Origin: Desmodus rotundus
Taxonomy: Eukaryota > Chordata > Mammalia > Chiroptera > Phyllostomidae
DNA: 64,000 bases
Assembly: GCF_022682495.2 (NCBI RefSeq)
Contig: NC_071392.1
Span: 82,724,797-82,788,796 of the forward strand
Reading direction: 5' to 3'
Numbering within the stretch: the first letter of the stretch is position 1; the number at the start of each line of letters is the position of its first letter. This document shows, in pieces, positions 1-12,434 of this stretch. Under the pieces are notes generated by a model, which had not been told where the DNA came from, did not search any database, and worked only from the letters and a program-made list of their open reading frames with translations. Position numbers and translations under genes: made by a program.

Positions 1-1777
1 AAAAAAAACTTGACCCCTCATTTGTGTCCCCCAAGGAAACCCAAACGGACAGCACCAGGGAACTATAAACCAGCAACCAAAACACATACTGGGTGGTGGA
101 CTCCAAGTCAGGAGGAGATGACTCCCGCCTCTCGCTCTGAGCTTTAGGAGGCACTGAGGGGAGTGCCGAGCTCTGCCAGAAACAGAACGTCCCTGCTGCT
201 CTTTAAAGGCAGCCGCAAGGAGGAGCTGCAGCTGGAAGAGCAACATTAACCACCTTCTGTGCCGAAACGCACCAACCCCGTGTTGGCTTTTAAGCCATTC
301 TTCTTTTTTATTAATTCTTTGTACGAATGTTTCCTTGAGACAATCTCAGAATTTTAAAATGCTGCAATAAAATAAAATGCTGGAGGAAACCACCGATATG
401 AGGTATAGCGTCACCTCAGAGAATCGAAAACTTAAGTACTTAACAGTAATGCATGTTTTCAAGGTACTTGTCTCGCCCCGTCACCCATGACCTGGCCACT
501 TAGAAACCATCTTACAATAGAGCTTTCCGGGTATGTTGTTTTCGCTTCTGTAATGCTATCCTTTGGCACCAGTACAACAAATAGTAGTTTAATTACATAA
601 ACATGGGTTATTGAGACTTGGGGCCGTAATTTGTCAAGTCCAATGCCAGAGAAAACAAACTCCCCCCACAGTTAATTCCCCAGAAGGGTGTAGCAGGGGA
701 AGTGCAGGTGACCTTTAGAAGAAAAAAGTTATTAAATAGTGCATGATCCAACAATTAAAACGTCATCAATTTCATTATTTAATTCTGGCACTGGAGCAAA
801 AGATTTCTCTTCGTATTTGCTATTGTTCCTTGTTTTCTACTTACCTTAAGCTGTGCTTGGCAGGTGCAATGTGGAAGAGGTGAAAGAGAATTTCCAATTA
901 TGCCAACTGTGGTTTAAACTCACATTCATGTCAATTCCATATTCAGGCTCTGGGCATGGGGCCCGCCTGACCGACCTTTCTTCCCAGCCTGAGCTGCGTC
1001 TAGTATCTCCTTGTTCTTCTATCATTTGAACCTACTTACATTCAAGGCATATAAGATCACTTAGAGGACCGAGCTGTGCCAGTTTAGTCTACACTGTTTT
1101 TTTTGTCTTTAATCTAAAGTGTACTTATTAAGATGTAAAGATATATTAAATCTGTTGCGATTACTTCTTCAGCCATGTGTGCATACATGGTGCTTTCTAA
1201 TTCTTTAATTTTCCCTTCAAGGATTAATTTTTGGTTTTGTCAAATGTGCTTAATTTCCTAATAGCCTCTTCTTCTGTGGTTTTCTAGACTTTTTAAACCT
1301 CTTTAAACACTTGATACATACTTTAAGTTCCCTTTCATAGTTGTCTATTTTTTTGAATGTTTAGGTTCAAATTCCCCTTCTGGTTGATCCTAGGCCCTGA
1401 AGTCTCCTTCATGAGGGTTTATTTCCTGCTGAGACTTACACCTGTTACTAGTGTTACTAGGGTACTTGTTACCAGAGTACCTGTTACCTGTTTCATGGTC
1501 AGCAGGAGCTGGCTTCCCAGAGAAGTATGGCAGGTTCTAGGCTGTGGATGCCGAGGGCAGACTCACTATCAGCCTCTGCAGGGGGGTCCCATGGGCTTTT
1601 TCTGTACCAGATTTGTTTTCCAATTTTTAATTAGATTTAGAGAAAAGCTGCAAAAATAATGCAATGTTTCTCTCTACCTTTTACTTTGCTGCCTCTAATG
1701 TTAAAGTCTTAATAGCCACAGCAAAGTGAGCAAAATCAATACCTTAACCTTTGCATAAACTGAACTACACTATAAAC
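1..1777. other. Intergenic, nothing recognised
   Basis: AT-rich sequence beyond the likely end of KIAA1549. In human the neighbour on this side is TMEM213, but I recognise none of its exons here. The open frame at 1357-1659 has no start context, domain or codon pattern that supports it. Confidence 0.5.
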
Positions 1778-1988
1778 CACAGGTGGCAAACACAAGGCCC
1801 GTGGACCGAATCTGGCCTCCACCTTGTTTTATCTGGCCCAGCACCTTGTTTCTACCCGGTGGCAGTGCCGAGCTCCTTGCCCCTAGTTAAGGAGTAGTCA
1901 CATTTGTACAGTCCTAAAATTATTCGGCCCTTTGAAGGCAGCCATAAGGCTGATGTGGCCCCTGGTGAAAATGATTTTGACACCCCTG
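1778..1988 (+). mobile_element. hAT-like non-autonomous DNA transposon (211 bp)
   Basis: The ends form imperfect inverted repeats: cacaggtggcaaa at the left and, read inward from the right, caggggtgtcaaa (10 of 13 match). Flanking 8-bp direct repeats ctataaac (1770-1777) and ttatagac (1989-1996) match at 6 of 8 positions, which is the hAT target-site length. There is no coding capacity. The internal sequence (aaggcccgtggaccgaatctgg) is GC-rich, as in known hAT MITEs. Strand is arbitrary. Confidence 0.65.
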
Positions 1989-2550
1989 TTATAGACTTTA
2001 TTTGGATTTCCTCATTCTTCCACTGATTACCTTTTCGGTGGCTGTTTCAGGATCCTGTCCAAGTTTCCACCTTTCATTTCATCACGTGCCACTGCGTTTC
2101 ACAGTTCCTTTTGCTTTTCTCAGTTTCAAGGGGTTCTTATTATCTTGGGTTTCATCAACTCCAGGTTTACGCTATTACCTTTCCAGACTGTAGAGACTTT
2201 GATCTTCTCATTTATCTTTCTAGACTGTAGACTCCCTAATCTTTTAATTCCAAAATGAATCTGCTCTTAGTGGAAGCATCGATTTGATGTGTGGCCAGTA
2301 GAAAGGAGGAGCACCAGCCAATGTGACTGAAAACAATTGTGCAAATTCCACACACTCACTCAATAGAGGACTTTCAGCTTAATTCCTTGGAAAATGAAAG
2401 CACTAAGTGTTCTCACCAGGGACACAAAAACTAGAAAATGGAAAAAAAAAAAAAACCCATTTCATGTAACCTTCACATTTTACAAATGAGAAAACTATCC
2501 TGTTGCAAAGGAAATAAACAGAAAATATCACTTGACACCAATTTGTAGCA

Positions 2551-2556
2551 TTTATT
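2551..2556 (-). promoter_or_regulatory. Candidate polyadenylation signal AATAAA
   Basis: On the minus strand the hexamer is followed within 40 nt by a T-rich segment (gatattttctgtttattt), as expected of a downstream U-rich element. Cleavage would fall near 2530-2540. It is one of several possible signals and has no transcript support here. Confidence 0.35.
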
Positions 2557-5334
2557 GACATTTCCATTTAAAATGCTAGGAAAGCCGTATAAATTGTAAA
2601 CATGGAAACCAAACACTTGCATAAATTATTTCAAAAAACTCTACAGCACATTAGAAAACAGTGCAGCTAATTGAAGGGTAGAAACATAACCGACAAATAG
2701 AAGGGAAGATTCAATTACTAAATCGTATACCCATACCAAAATTTAAGTGCCCGTGTGAGACCAGCAAACCATGATTGTCAAGTTCAAGTTGCAGTACCGA
2801 TGCCACGAGTGGCCTCAATGTACTCTGTGTATTTTCGTACATTAATAGTTACAACCTAGGAATGGGAGTGCAGGAAGAGTCAGAAGAATATGGACCTTGA
2901 CAAAGTAGGAGACGACAAGTGGGCATCCCAGAGCAGCTCTGCTAAGCAACCTTTCCTGTCAGGGGAAGGCTAGCCTACTCTCCACACTCCCTAGATGATG
3001 CTCTAGAGTCTACTCCCCTTTTCTGAAATGAGCCCTCTGGTGCTTAGAGCAACTGAGTTCATTGGTGGAGCTTCCGTTCCTCCAGCACCTTTCCCCACAT
3101 CTGCAGAAGGAGCAGTACAGGGTGTCTGGCTTGAACTTGGCCCTGTACTATTCCTGACTTGCACACCTAGGGAGTCAAGTTATAAATGCATGAAATCAGG
3201 TGGGCACGATGCTCTAACTTGTCCAGAATGATTCCATGGAATTCAGGGACTGCAAGGCCCAAATCACTGTTATCTCTGTCCCTTCACCCCTTCTTTAAAT
3301 CCAAAGTGGCCCCAGAACAGAAAAATCTGGGAGGAGGAGGAAAAGCAAGCCACCTGCACAATTATTTACCCTGTGGGAAATTAATATGGACTCGAGTTCC
3401 TCAGATTGGGACATTCATTCCCTCTCACTAGCTCATTGGCACCTAACATTGTTTTTTGTTTTCCAAAGGCATTTAAATATCCTTTTCCTAAATTTCAATG
3501 CTACTGCGTGTTCTTAAGATGAATTCTCAAGTGTGCCATTACACACACAGGCCTGGAATTAGGATCGTACTATGAGGTTTCGGTTTTCAAATCTTTTTAG
3601 TCTTAGAGAAAGGAGTCCTCACTTAAACACTGAAAATCACAGCCAAAAATACCCAAAGAAACCTGAAATGTACACATTCCTTGCCCATTAGGTATTACGT
3701 GTCAGCCTGTTACATTTTATGAGTATGGTACAGCAGATGCTCATAGAAACCCTTCTCACATGTTTCCAGAATACCTGTTAATGTGTTGGATGAAATGTAA
3801 AGACGAAGTTCAAGTTACCATCCCATAAAAACGGGCTTTGTGGTCAACGGGCTGTTTGCAGGTACAGAATTGGACTTTGTTGTGCTCCTGTCTGGGACGA
3901 ATGAGGACAAGCAGGCTCTGGAGGCTGGCTTTGGAGACTTGCTCTGGAGGTAGAATGAAAATGGCTAAAACTTAACTAGAGCTGAAGTCAGTGTGGTCGT
4001 GCAGACTGGAGGTCCCCACCCCCCCACCCAGGACCTTAACCAGCTTCCCTTCCAACCAACACACTTATTCATGTCTCAGAGCCTAGCATGAAGGGATTGA
4101 GGAGTGTATTTGGTGATTAACTCATGAGTTACTGCAAATGCCAATCAGTGTCCAAGGAGGGACTGGTCTGGCCACTGGAGCACTGAGAAGCTGTGCAGTG
4201 CGGTCAACACGGACTTTGTCCACAGTTCAGTGGAGGCTCAGAAATCACAGAATTACTTGTTTCTGCCCAAAGCCTTCAGGCAGACCTTTGCTCTGCCTCA
4301 CCTGTGCTTTGCATCATAGGCCTTGCACCCCGAAAAGCCTGGTTGGCAGAAAACCCACGTAGTCTGCTGCTCAAAAGCCACATGCCACCAAAACCGAAAT
4401 GTACTCTGAAATTAAATACAATTTGGGGAAAACAATGAAGGTGGCTGTTAAGAAGTCACATATATGTATTTATAACCCACTACACTCCACAAAGGATTGA
4501 ATGTGGCCCGATGGCTGGCCACTGAGGTCTGCTCTAAGCAGCGGAGCCGATGGCGGAGCTCTTACCACTACTCGCCTGCTTTACACAGCCTCCTTCGGCA
4601 GACCTCGGCCTGCTCCGCTTCTCTCCAGCATGGATGTCTTCCTCCGCAGACCTTCTTCACCGGCTCGGTCATTCTGCTGTGTCACCATAAATGGATACTC
4701 ACAGCACTGCTTCCTCCTCTTATAAAACTCCCCAGACAGTGCGGGAAGGAATTCCGTCCCCATATTGTAGCAGATGGGGATCAAGTTCACTTTCAATGAC
4801 AGCTCCGCCCACGTTCTCCCTCCTTCCTGGGCCTACTCTCAGCTTCCCCACGCCACCTCACCATTTCCCTGGGCAGCTCCCCTGTCCACACTGAAGTAGC
4901 TGCTGAAGTTGACTTCCCCCCAAGATCCCGTTTCCAAATACACAACTTCCACTTCTTCCGGCTGAGTATCTAATGCACTTGTGTACTTCCAACAAATGTT
5001 ACTGATGTTTAAACCATGTTATTTATGTGTATCTTCCATCTTTTACGCCCATCTGCATTATCTTAGATTCTACGATCCCAGAAGGCAGGGTTCCTGCTTG
5101 ACATATTTGGGGCCAGAAAAGGCAGAAAATCAGGAGCATAAAAGATGTTTAGAAAATGCTGCTCGCAAGTTAATGGAGAAGGAAGTGAGGCTAAAGCAAA
5201 ACAGGAGAGAGGAAGAGGAGTCACACGAGGCCTTCTGTTCTGCTCTGGGCGCCTGCACGTGAACTCCGTCACCAGCAGGTCACAGCGTGTCAATCATCCC
5301 CCCAGCACAACTGTACAGATCACATTTTACATTT

Positions 5335-5495
5335 TCACAGTGCTTTGCGTACCCTCCTCAAGGCACGTTTGCTCACACGATCACATCTGACTCACAATGA
5401 GCAATCCTAGGAGGCGGGCAAGGGAGGCCTGTCCTTGTTTGGCTGATGGGGAGAATGAGGCTCAGAGAAGGGACCTGACAAAGCTGACTCTGCAC
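5335..5495 (-). repeat. MIR SINE fragment
   Basis: Reads tggggagaatgaggctcaga gaaggg, the reverse complement of the MIR core region, with degraded flanks. It is ancient and lies within the presumed 3' UTR. Confidence 0.55.
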
Positions 5496-8036
5496 ACGAT
5501 CATTTCTCCAAACAGTCATTTACTTTCTAAATCATTTACTCCATTCATTTACTCTCTAAAACACTGACTCAAATTCAGAGCTGGAGGCATTTCCACCGGA
5601 ACTCCGAAAATAGAAAAAAGGAGAGACATGAAAATGTAATAGTGCCTCAAAGGAACGCAACTCCAAAGCACACGTGATAAGCGTGAGGAACCCCCCTTGT
5701 TAACAGACCGCCTTAGCTGCGTGTCTGCAGACCCACGTGGGTGTGGGGCTCCCCACGACAGCTCGTCTGTGCTGAGTTTGGTGACGGGCAAAACTCCCAT
5801 GGCATGAGTTTGGAGAAAACAAGGGCAAACTGGGTGTGCTTTCCAACCAACACAAGAGTCCGGGTGAACCCATGAGCCCGCTCACACCACACCACACCCC
5901 ACCAGGTACTACAGGTTCTCTTTGGTCCCGACACCAGTTTACAAGTCTATCAATTCCAAGAACACCACCACAGGTCGAGCCCTTTTCTTATGCCAGTTTA
6001 AAAGGCATCACAGTCGCCACGGCAGCCCCTTTAAGACAGAGGCCTGTTTCTTCAGTGTCCAAAGGAGATGACGGATTTTGGGTGCAAACACTGACCACAC
6101 TGGGCAGAATGGGAGAAAGGGGGGCCCTGCATGTATGTAGCCCACCTGCTGTCGCATGATTTGAATTCACTGTCAGGTGTCCAGAACACAACTCTGCTTG
6201 GATGTCTGAAATTCTTAACACATTCAGGAAACCTGGTATTTCTGAGTGACCTGCAAAGAGAATTCTCCACTCTGGGTATTAAACCAGGACCGAGGGTCTG
6301 AAATCAAGCCCAGGAGGGGGTCTTCTCTCCCACGCTCTTGGAGCTTGTGAGAGCTGCCTGGAAAGGAGCCCCTGTCCTTAATTTAACATCCTTTGGAGAC
6401 TTACTCTCCCGCAGCCCTCCTCTCTCAGGGCATTCAGATGAAGAGTGGCCACATTTTCACCTCCCCAAACCCCCTTGCCCTGCACTGTAAGGCTGTAGAC
6501 AGGCTCAATGGACACAGTGCTGAAACGGGGTCTGGGCCAGCGACGCCCCTGCAGAATGCCTATCGGCTGTTCTGGATCAGATTTGGATCAGAGCCCCCCA
6601 GGTCTGCCTGCCTCTCTGCTGTTTAAAGTATTAGCTGATCTAATAAAAAAGGATTCTGAGTAGTGACGTGTTATCTGTTTTTCGTCTGAGCTTCACACAG
6701 GGCCCTCGCTGTTCCATTCCTCACTCTAACTGGGGAAGTGGGGAAATCATGACTTTAGGAGTAAACCTCAACGGAGATGATACCCCCCTCCCCGTCAGGC
6801 CCACATTGCACAGATGGTTTCAAGAGTCACTCAGCAGAGTCCAGTGCGATGAAATCAGCCATTAGGAGTGGCCCCCTCCTTTCCCCAAGCTCTCTTTTGC
6901 AGTTCTTGACTGAGCAGAGACAGGCAAAAACTCAGTTTCATTTCTCGGTCTTGAACACACAGAGAACACGATTACTGGGAACATGCTCACAAATCCCAAT
7001 TTGGTGGTCCTAGGAACGGTTACCGCTAATTTCTGCTTATGTGACATTTCTCATTCAAACATAATTTGTGAGCAACTCATCAGCAATGAGCAAGGACCAC
7101 TTGGGACCCCCAGAAACCCTCACTCTATAGGGCTGGCCTCGAAGGTGACGTGTGCCGGAAGTGGGATGCTCTCGGCAGTTCCGTGTGCCCAATTACAAAA
7201 CAGCAAATACAATGAATCGTGTAAATCTAAACTTTGACATGTATTTTGAATAACCAAATAAATAGTAAGCTTCCTTCCCCCCTCATTTGGGAGGGTTGGT
7301 TTTTTTTTTCTTTCTAGAACAAAACGAAACCTTCGACATATTCTCCCACTGAAAAAGCCAAAGTTGGTTTCACAGACATGAAGGTGGAGTGCCTCGGAGC
7401 ATTAGCACCAGAAGGAGGGGGGAAAACACAGGTGATGGCTTCGATTGGAATCATCAGGCTCTACAATCTATCATTTGGTTTCTCACTAGTAGCTTTGTAA
7501 ATTCCCGAACAGTCTTAGTGTCCTTGCTGTTAATATTACTAGTAAAATAAGTTCCTATGGAGAAAAAGAGGGAACTAAGCTGTTAATAAAATGTCTTCCA
7601 ATCTCTCTTCTCAGAAAACAAAGCAGCAGGTTCATTGTACAAACCAGCCTCGAGTGCGTCTTCCCATGGAAACGCTGGATTCCTGTCAGCCCTACCCATT
7701 CCACACATTTCCATCTTTTGCCTTGAAAAAGGAGACGAGCTTAGAAATTCTGATAGCTGAGGTTTGTGGTTTGTCTTCCGGGAAGTGCTGCTGGCTTCTG
7801 GCCAAAAAGTACCGAAATCTCGACTGAGCCCAAGTGGTCGCGACATTGCCAACTCATTAAAAGCTCCGTGAGCTGCCACGTGACTTATGGCATCTTCTCA
7901 AATTGCAACTTGCTCCCTTCCGCGGGCCCGGGCTGTGGAGGCGCTGGGCCTCTTGCAGGCACGCCCACGGCTGGTTTCCTGTGAGTCTTGCTTCCACGGG
8001 AAGCGGATACTTGGCAAACGTACGAGGCGAGGCCCA

Positions 8037-8291
8037 TCAGCTGTGGAAGTTGTGCACGGCGGTCTGTTTTTGGGAGAGCCGCAGGAGCTCCTCACGGATC
8101 GCCTTGATGAGCGAGGCCGAGGAGTGGCCGGGCTGCAGGTCCTCCGTGGAGCTGGTGGCGTAGGCCAGCCCAGCGCCCTGCAGCCCCCTGTGCGGGGCGT
8201 TCCCCGGGGGTGCCGAGGGCTCCCTACCTGAAGTCCTTGGCACCTGGAACAGCGGTGAAGAAGAATACTCCTGGTGTCCGAGCACGTGTGC
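8037..8291 (-). CDS. KIAA1549: KIAA1549 terminal coding exon L and stop
   Basis: This final coding portion is 255 nt, giving residues 645-728 and a stop. It begins [19 protein letters not shown] and ends [20 protein letters not shown] followed by HNFHS. The last part, [15 protein letters not shown], is a predicted amphipathic helix and is conserved between the KIAA1549 paralogues as I recall them. The acceptor is gtgttttttcag at 8292 onward. A gtaggg sequence inside the exon (about 8226-8231) could look like a donor, but the frame stays open through it and the protein family continues, so I read it as exonic. The 3' UTR continues below 8037. Confidence 0.93.
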   Translation of the reverse strand, partial: AHVLGHQEYSSSPLFQVPRTSGREPSAPPGNAPHRGLQGAGLAYATSSTEDLQPGHSSASLIKAIREELLRLSQKQTAVHNFHS

Positions 8292-9468
8292 CTGAAAAAC
8301 ACGGCACATGGGGCTGTACTTCCCATGCGAGAACAGGAGGGAAACATCAAATTCAAACTGGCAGTGGGCACACTCTGGTGACTTCCTCCTGCCACCTCCT
8401 ACCAACAAGTCAACCCTCCGCTAGGACTCCCTGGACTGCAATGGAGGGTAATAACGGTGAAGAAGTTGGTCAAGGGAGAGCAGGGTGATAAAGAAACCCT
8501 TGAACTTGAACTTAACGGGTGCCTCATAAACATTTGCTTAATGACAGACAGAAAGGATGATCTGGTCAGCCAAGCCTCTGTGCCTATGTGTGTGGAGGTA
8601 AGTGGCCACTGGGCAAACAGGAAGGGGCCCAGAGAGCTGGAAGGGAAGGGATATTGGAGTACCCCATGGAGGTGAAAGGTCAGATGGGGGTACCTGAGAG
8701 TTGGAAGAGATAAGCAGCTACTGGCAGAGGGACTGACAAACAGAACAGCTGCCTTTGCCCTAGGACTAGGGCCCAGGGGCCACAGAACGGGAACAAGGTC
8801 ACACATCATTTGCCATTTTGTCTGTCTGTCTGTGGAGTGCTCTGCAGAGCCTTTTCTTTAAAAAGTTGCTGCACTGAAACCTGCAACAGTTTTGCTTATA
8901 TTTGCGTAATGTAATTAGACATTCATTTGGCAATAATAATTATTATTATACCCATTCGGTGACTTTCTTCATTATTTTTCCAGTGAAAAATCTCTTTGGT
9001 TGTATACATAGTTTCCAAACCTGGGGTCTCACCCATGCTAAGAGTAAGCAGTTGGCCTGGTAAACATGGCGTCCGGGCCCCAGAACATTTCTATGTCTCA
9101 CTTTTCCAAAGAGTGACGGGGCGTGCAGCACACTGAAGCGACCCCTGGATGGGTCAGGAACACCCAAAACCCCTCACAAAACCACAGGGGCTCAGTGAGG
9201 GCAGGAAAGGGAAAATGTCAGCAAACCCAAAGCAAACGCCTGAGAGTTGAAACAATGTATCTTTTAGGAAAAAATTACATTCACCAGTTAATTTCCTCTC
9301 ATTAAGGAAAAGCATCCAGTCATTAATTACTTGCTAAAAAGGTATGTACATGCAATGACAGTTGTGGCATAATGAGGAAGATAAAACAAAAAGTGTTATT
9401 TTGGTGTGGGTTTTCAAATTCATGTATTTATTCCCCGTGGATATAAATTCTAAAGCAACGGGGAGAAC

Positions 9469-9480
9469 CAAGATGGCGGC
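9469..9480 (+). promoter_or_regulatory. YY1-type site at HAL1 copy 1 5' end
   Basis: caagatggcggc begins ten bases into the element. L1 promoters in other mammals carry a YY1 site at the same place that sets the transcription start. The identical 12-mer recurs at 25765-25776 and 52754-52765. Confidence 0.65.
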
Positions 9481-10222
9481 ATAGGTAGACACACTGCGCC
9501 TCCTCGCACAACCAGAACTGACAGAGAATCCAACGGCAAGGGGGTACAACACCAAGGAAATAAAAAATAAACATTCATCTAAACCGGTAGGAGAGGTGGA
9601 GACGGGCACGGGGTGGAGAGGACTTGCGTGGCTGTGGCAGGACTGAGACTGGCAGAGTGTGGGAGGAACGGGGCAGGCAGTCCGAGCACTAGCAGACCCT
9701 GAGGCCACACATCCGCGCAGATAAACCGAGAGGGCCAGACTCGGAGTGGTGGAGAGCGGGGCAGGCAGAGTGCAGGTAGCATACCACAGCCCCACATTTG
9801 AACATAGATAAACCGGACGAACGGCGGGGAGTGAAGCAGACCGAGCAACCCAGGGCTACAGCTCTGGGAAATAAAGCCTCAAACCTCTGATTGAAAATGC
9901 CCGTGGGGATTGGGGCGGCAGCGGCAGCAGGAGAGACTCCCAGCCTCACAGGAGAGGTCGTTGGAGAGACCCATAGGGGCCTAGAGTGTGCACAAGCCCA
10001 CCCACTCCAGAATCAGCACCAGAGGGGCCCAGTTTGATTGTGGGTAGCGGAGTGAAAGATTGAAATCCGGAGGAGACTGAAGCGGGCGCCATTGCTCCCT
10101 CTTGGCCCCTCACCCACGTACAGCGTCACAGCTCAGCGACCAGCGTTACCCCGCCCCGGCGAACACCTAAGGCTCTGCCCCTTAAAGTAACAGACTCGCC
10201 AAGACAAAAAAAGAAAAAAAAA

Positions 10223-10918
10223 ATGGCCCAAATGACAGAACACTTCAAAGCTCCAGAAAAAATACAACTAAGCTACGAAGAGATAGCCAACCTATCGGAT
10301 GCACAGTTCAAAGCACTGGTTATCAATATGCTCACAGAATTGGTTGAATTTGTTCGAAAACTAGATGAAAAAATGAAGCCTATGCTAAGAGAAACAAAGG
10401 AAAATGTACAGGGAACCAATAGTGATGCAAAGGAAACTGGGACTCAAATCAATGGTGTGGACCAGAAGGAAGAAAGGAACATCCAACCAGAAAAGAATGA
10501 AGAAACAAGAATTCGGAAAAATGAGGAGAGGCTTAGGAACCTCCAGGACATCTTGAAACGTTCCAACATCCGAATTATAGGGGTGCCAGGAGAAGAGGAA
10601 GAACAAAAAATTGAAAACTTATTTGAACAAATAATGAAGGAGAACTTCCCTAATCTGGCAAAGGAAACAGACTTCCAGGAAGTCCAGGAAGCTCAGAGAG
10701 TCCCAAAGAAGCTAGACCCAAGGAGGAACACACCAAGGCACATCATAATTACATTACCCAAGATTAAACGCAAGGACCTACATCCAAGATTACTGTATCC
10801 AGCAAAGCTATCATTTAGAATGGAAGGGAAGATAAAGTGCTTCTCAGATAAGGTCAAGTTAAAGAAGTTCATCATCACCAAGCCCTTATTATATGAAATG
10901 TTAAAGGGAGTTACCTAA
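10223..10918 (+). CDS. L1 ORF1-like protein, HAL1 copy 1 (231 aa, internally deleted)
   Basis: An uninterrupted 231-codon frame starts at ATG 10223 after an A-rich spacer; a second ATG lies at 10232. Residues 1-60 hold the N-terminal region (MAQMTEHFKAPEKIQLSYEE). Residues about 45-110 are charged and helical, a shortened coiled coil. NIRIIGVP at about residue 113 begins the RRM-like domain. PRHIII at about residue 172 leads to the C-terminal domain, of which only the end (KDLHPRLLYPAKLSFRM and KPLLYEMLKG) remains. Relative to copy 4, 47 codons are missing at residue 183/184. ORF1p is an RNA-binding trimer and nucleic-acid chaperone that coats L1 RNA. Loss of the central CTD probably weakens RNA binding, but the frame is intact, so the product may still be made. 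Confidence 0.85.
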   Translation: MAQMTEHFKAPEKIQLSYEEIANLSDAQFKALVINMLTELVEFVRKLDEKMKPMLRETKENVQGTNSDAKETGTQINGVDQKEERNIQPEKNEETRIRKNEERLRNLQDILKRSNIRIIGVPGEEEEQKIENLFEQIMKENFPNLAKETDFQEVQEAQRVPKKLDPRRNTPRHIIITLPKIKRKDLHPRLLYPAKLSFRMEGKIKCFSDKVKLKKFIITKPLLYEMLKGVT

Positions 10919-12288
10919 GAAAAAGAAGATAAAAAATATGAACAGTGGGAATGACAGCAAACTCACAGTTATTAACGACAACACCTAAAACCAAAACAAA
11001 AGAAAACTAAGCAAACAACTAGAACAGAAACAGAACCACAGAAATGGAGATCACATGAAGGGTTATCAATAGGGGAGTGGGAGGGGGAGAGAGGGGGGAA
11101 AGGTACAGAGAATAAGTAGCATAAATGGTAGGTAGAAAATAGACAGGAGGAGGGTAAGAATAGTGTAGGAAATGTAGAAGTCAAAGAACTTATATACATG
11201 ACCCATGGACATGAACTATAGGGGGGGAATATGGGAGGGAGGGGGGTGGGAAGGATGGAGTGGAGTTGGGGGGGGAATGGGACAACTGTAATAGCATAAT
11301 CAATAAATATATTAAAAAATAAATAAATAAATTCTAAAGCAACAACTACAACGACAACAGCAAAGGGAAAGCATGTGCAGAAATTACCTGTGCCCATACT
11401 GATTCTGTTCTTATAAAGGAGTGATCAGAATGATGGGAAACCTTCAAAACAAACCCTCTGCCTCGCAATGCCCCAAACGGCATGCTTGCGGCAAATCATC
11501 CACTCGTGGCGCACATAATGGATCTGACGCTAAAAACCCACAGTAAAACACAGCAGGGAGCGAGGAGGTATGCGAGCACGTGAATATTTACATGGCGATC
11601 ACACCGAAGACCAAGTCCAGACTTCAGTCACCCCCAGGTGCAGACTCACTATTTAAAAGTCAAAATCACAGAGACAGAAAGTAATCACATTTGTCCCCCC
11701 CTCCCAGCTGCCTGGAACCAGGGGGTGAGGGGGTGTGTGAACAAATGGGAAGGCGGTGTTCAATGAGGATGGAGTTTCCGTTTTACACAATGAAAAAAGC
11801 TGTGGAGATGGATGGATGGTGGGGACGGATGTATACCAGCAGGAATGTACTGAAAACCAGTGGACTGTGCACTTAGAAACTGTTAATATGGTAAACTTTG
11901 TGATGTGTATTTTCCTACAATAAAAAGTAATTGGAAAAAAAATTTTTTTAACTGTTTTTTGGGCCTCGGTCCAGATCTTCTGTAATGAACATGCCTTTAT
12001 TATTTTTTAAAAGGTTATTTTTTTTAAATCATGACTTCAAGCCTAAAATCTGCCTCAAGGAAAATTATATTCTTTTCAAAAGGTCAATGCCAGTACTTTC
12101 TCACCCTGGGTCGGAGGAAATCTACCATCTAAAAACTGAAAGCAAAAATACACTCAAGGGGAAAAAAGCTGAGGAAGCTTAAAATGTTAATTCGTGTAGC
12201 TTTTAAAACGGGGTCCCCAAAGCAGAGGCAGCTGAATGAAGTGATTACATCTGAATTCTCAGTGGTGACCCCAACACCAGATACTCAC

Positions 12289-12434
12289 GGCCTCTCTTCG
12301 GCCCGCCTCATCCTCCCCGTACGAAGGCCAGCCTGGCCCCCCGTACTGGCTGCCTCTGCTTGGTGGAATTTCCACTGGCTGAGCTCCAATTCTGCTCGCA
12401 ATGCCCACCTGCGTCAGGTGCTGGATCTGGGAGC
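12289..12434 (-). CDS. KIAA1549: KIAA1549 exon K (cytoplasmic tail)
   Basis: This 146-nt exon completes residue 596 and encodes residues 597-644. It carries [20 protein letters not shown], then [20 protein letters not shown] and DEAGRREA. The acceptor is tcttccttcag and the donor is gtgagt at 12283-12288. It ends at phase 0, so the last exon begins on a whole codon. The following intron contains the full-length HAL1 copy at 9460-11326. Confidence 0.92.

Larger units (their letters stand above)
2530..8036 (-). other. KIAA1549: Probable KIAA1549 3' UTR
   Basis: About 5.5 kb downstream of the stop contains no SINE, L1 or HAL1 insertion; the only old repeat I recognise is a MIR near 5335-5495. 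That is unusual against the repeat-dense introns and suits a long 3' UTR, which human KIAA1549 is known to have. A candidate AATAAA on the minus strand lies at 2551-2556 with a T-rich stretch just downstream. The end point is a guess. Other AATAAA hexamers on the minus strand are at 1998-2003, 1416-1421 and 307-312. Plus-strand open frames in this interval have no coding signature I can defend. Confidence 0.45.
9460..11326 (+). mobile_element. HAL1-type L1 derivative, copy 1, full length
   Basis: The 1867-bp element lies between perfect 17-bp direct repeats ataaattctaaagcaac (9443-9459 and 11327-11343). It consists of a 763-bp GC-rich 5' UTR, an A-rich spacer, ORF1 (10223-10918) and a 3' region of about 400 bp. 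The 3' region has G-rich polypurine blocks (11088-11098, 11221-11279) and ends in caataaatatatt plus an A-rich tail. There is no ORF2 of any kind between the ORF1 stop and the 3' UTR. This is the half-L1 (HAL1) layout: an L1 5' UTR and ORF1 joined straight to an L1 3' UTR, needing another L1's reverse transcriptase. The perfect duplication suggests a recent insertion. It is antisense to KIAA1549. Confidence 0.88.
8292..12288 (-). other. KIAA1549: KIAA1549 intron K-L
   Basis: About 4 kb intron. Nearly half is the full-length HAL1 at 9460-11326. The remainder is unassigned AT-rich sequence; nothing else with a recognisable signature. Confidence 0.8.

Noticed and set aside
1..1777. Possible neighbouring gene (TMEM213 in human)
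   Set aside because: No exon of it could be recognised.
8226..8232. Apparent splice donor (gtaggg) within the terminal exon
   Set aside because: The frame continues through it with the expected KIAA1549 C-terminal sequence to the stop, so I read it as exonic.
7887..8395. Several long frames on both strands at the terminal exon
   Set aside because: Only the minus frame ending at 8037 continues the KIAA1549 protein; the others are shadows.
10385..10881. Minus-strand frames across HAL1 ORF1 (and equivalents at 26555-27166, 28227-28726, 53689-54327)
   Set aside because: Complement of the ORF1 sequence, F/L-rich and repeated only because the element is repeated.
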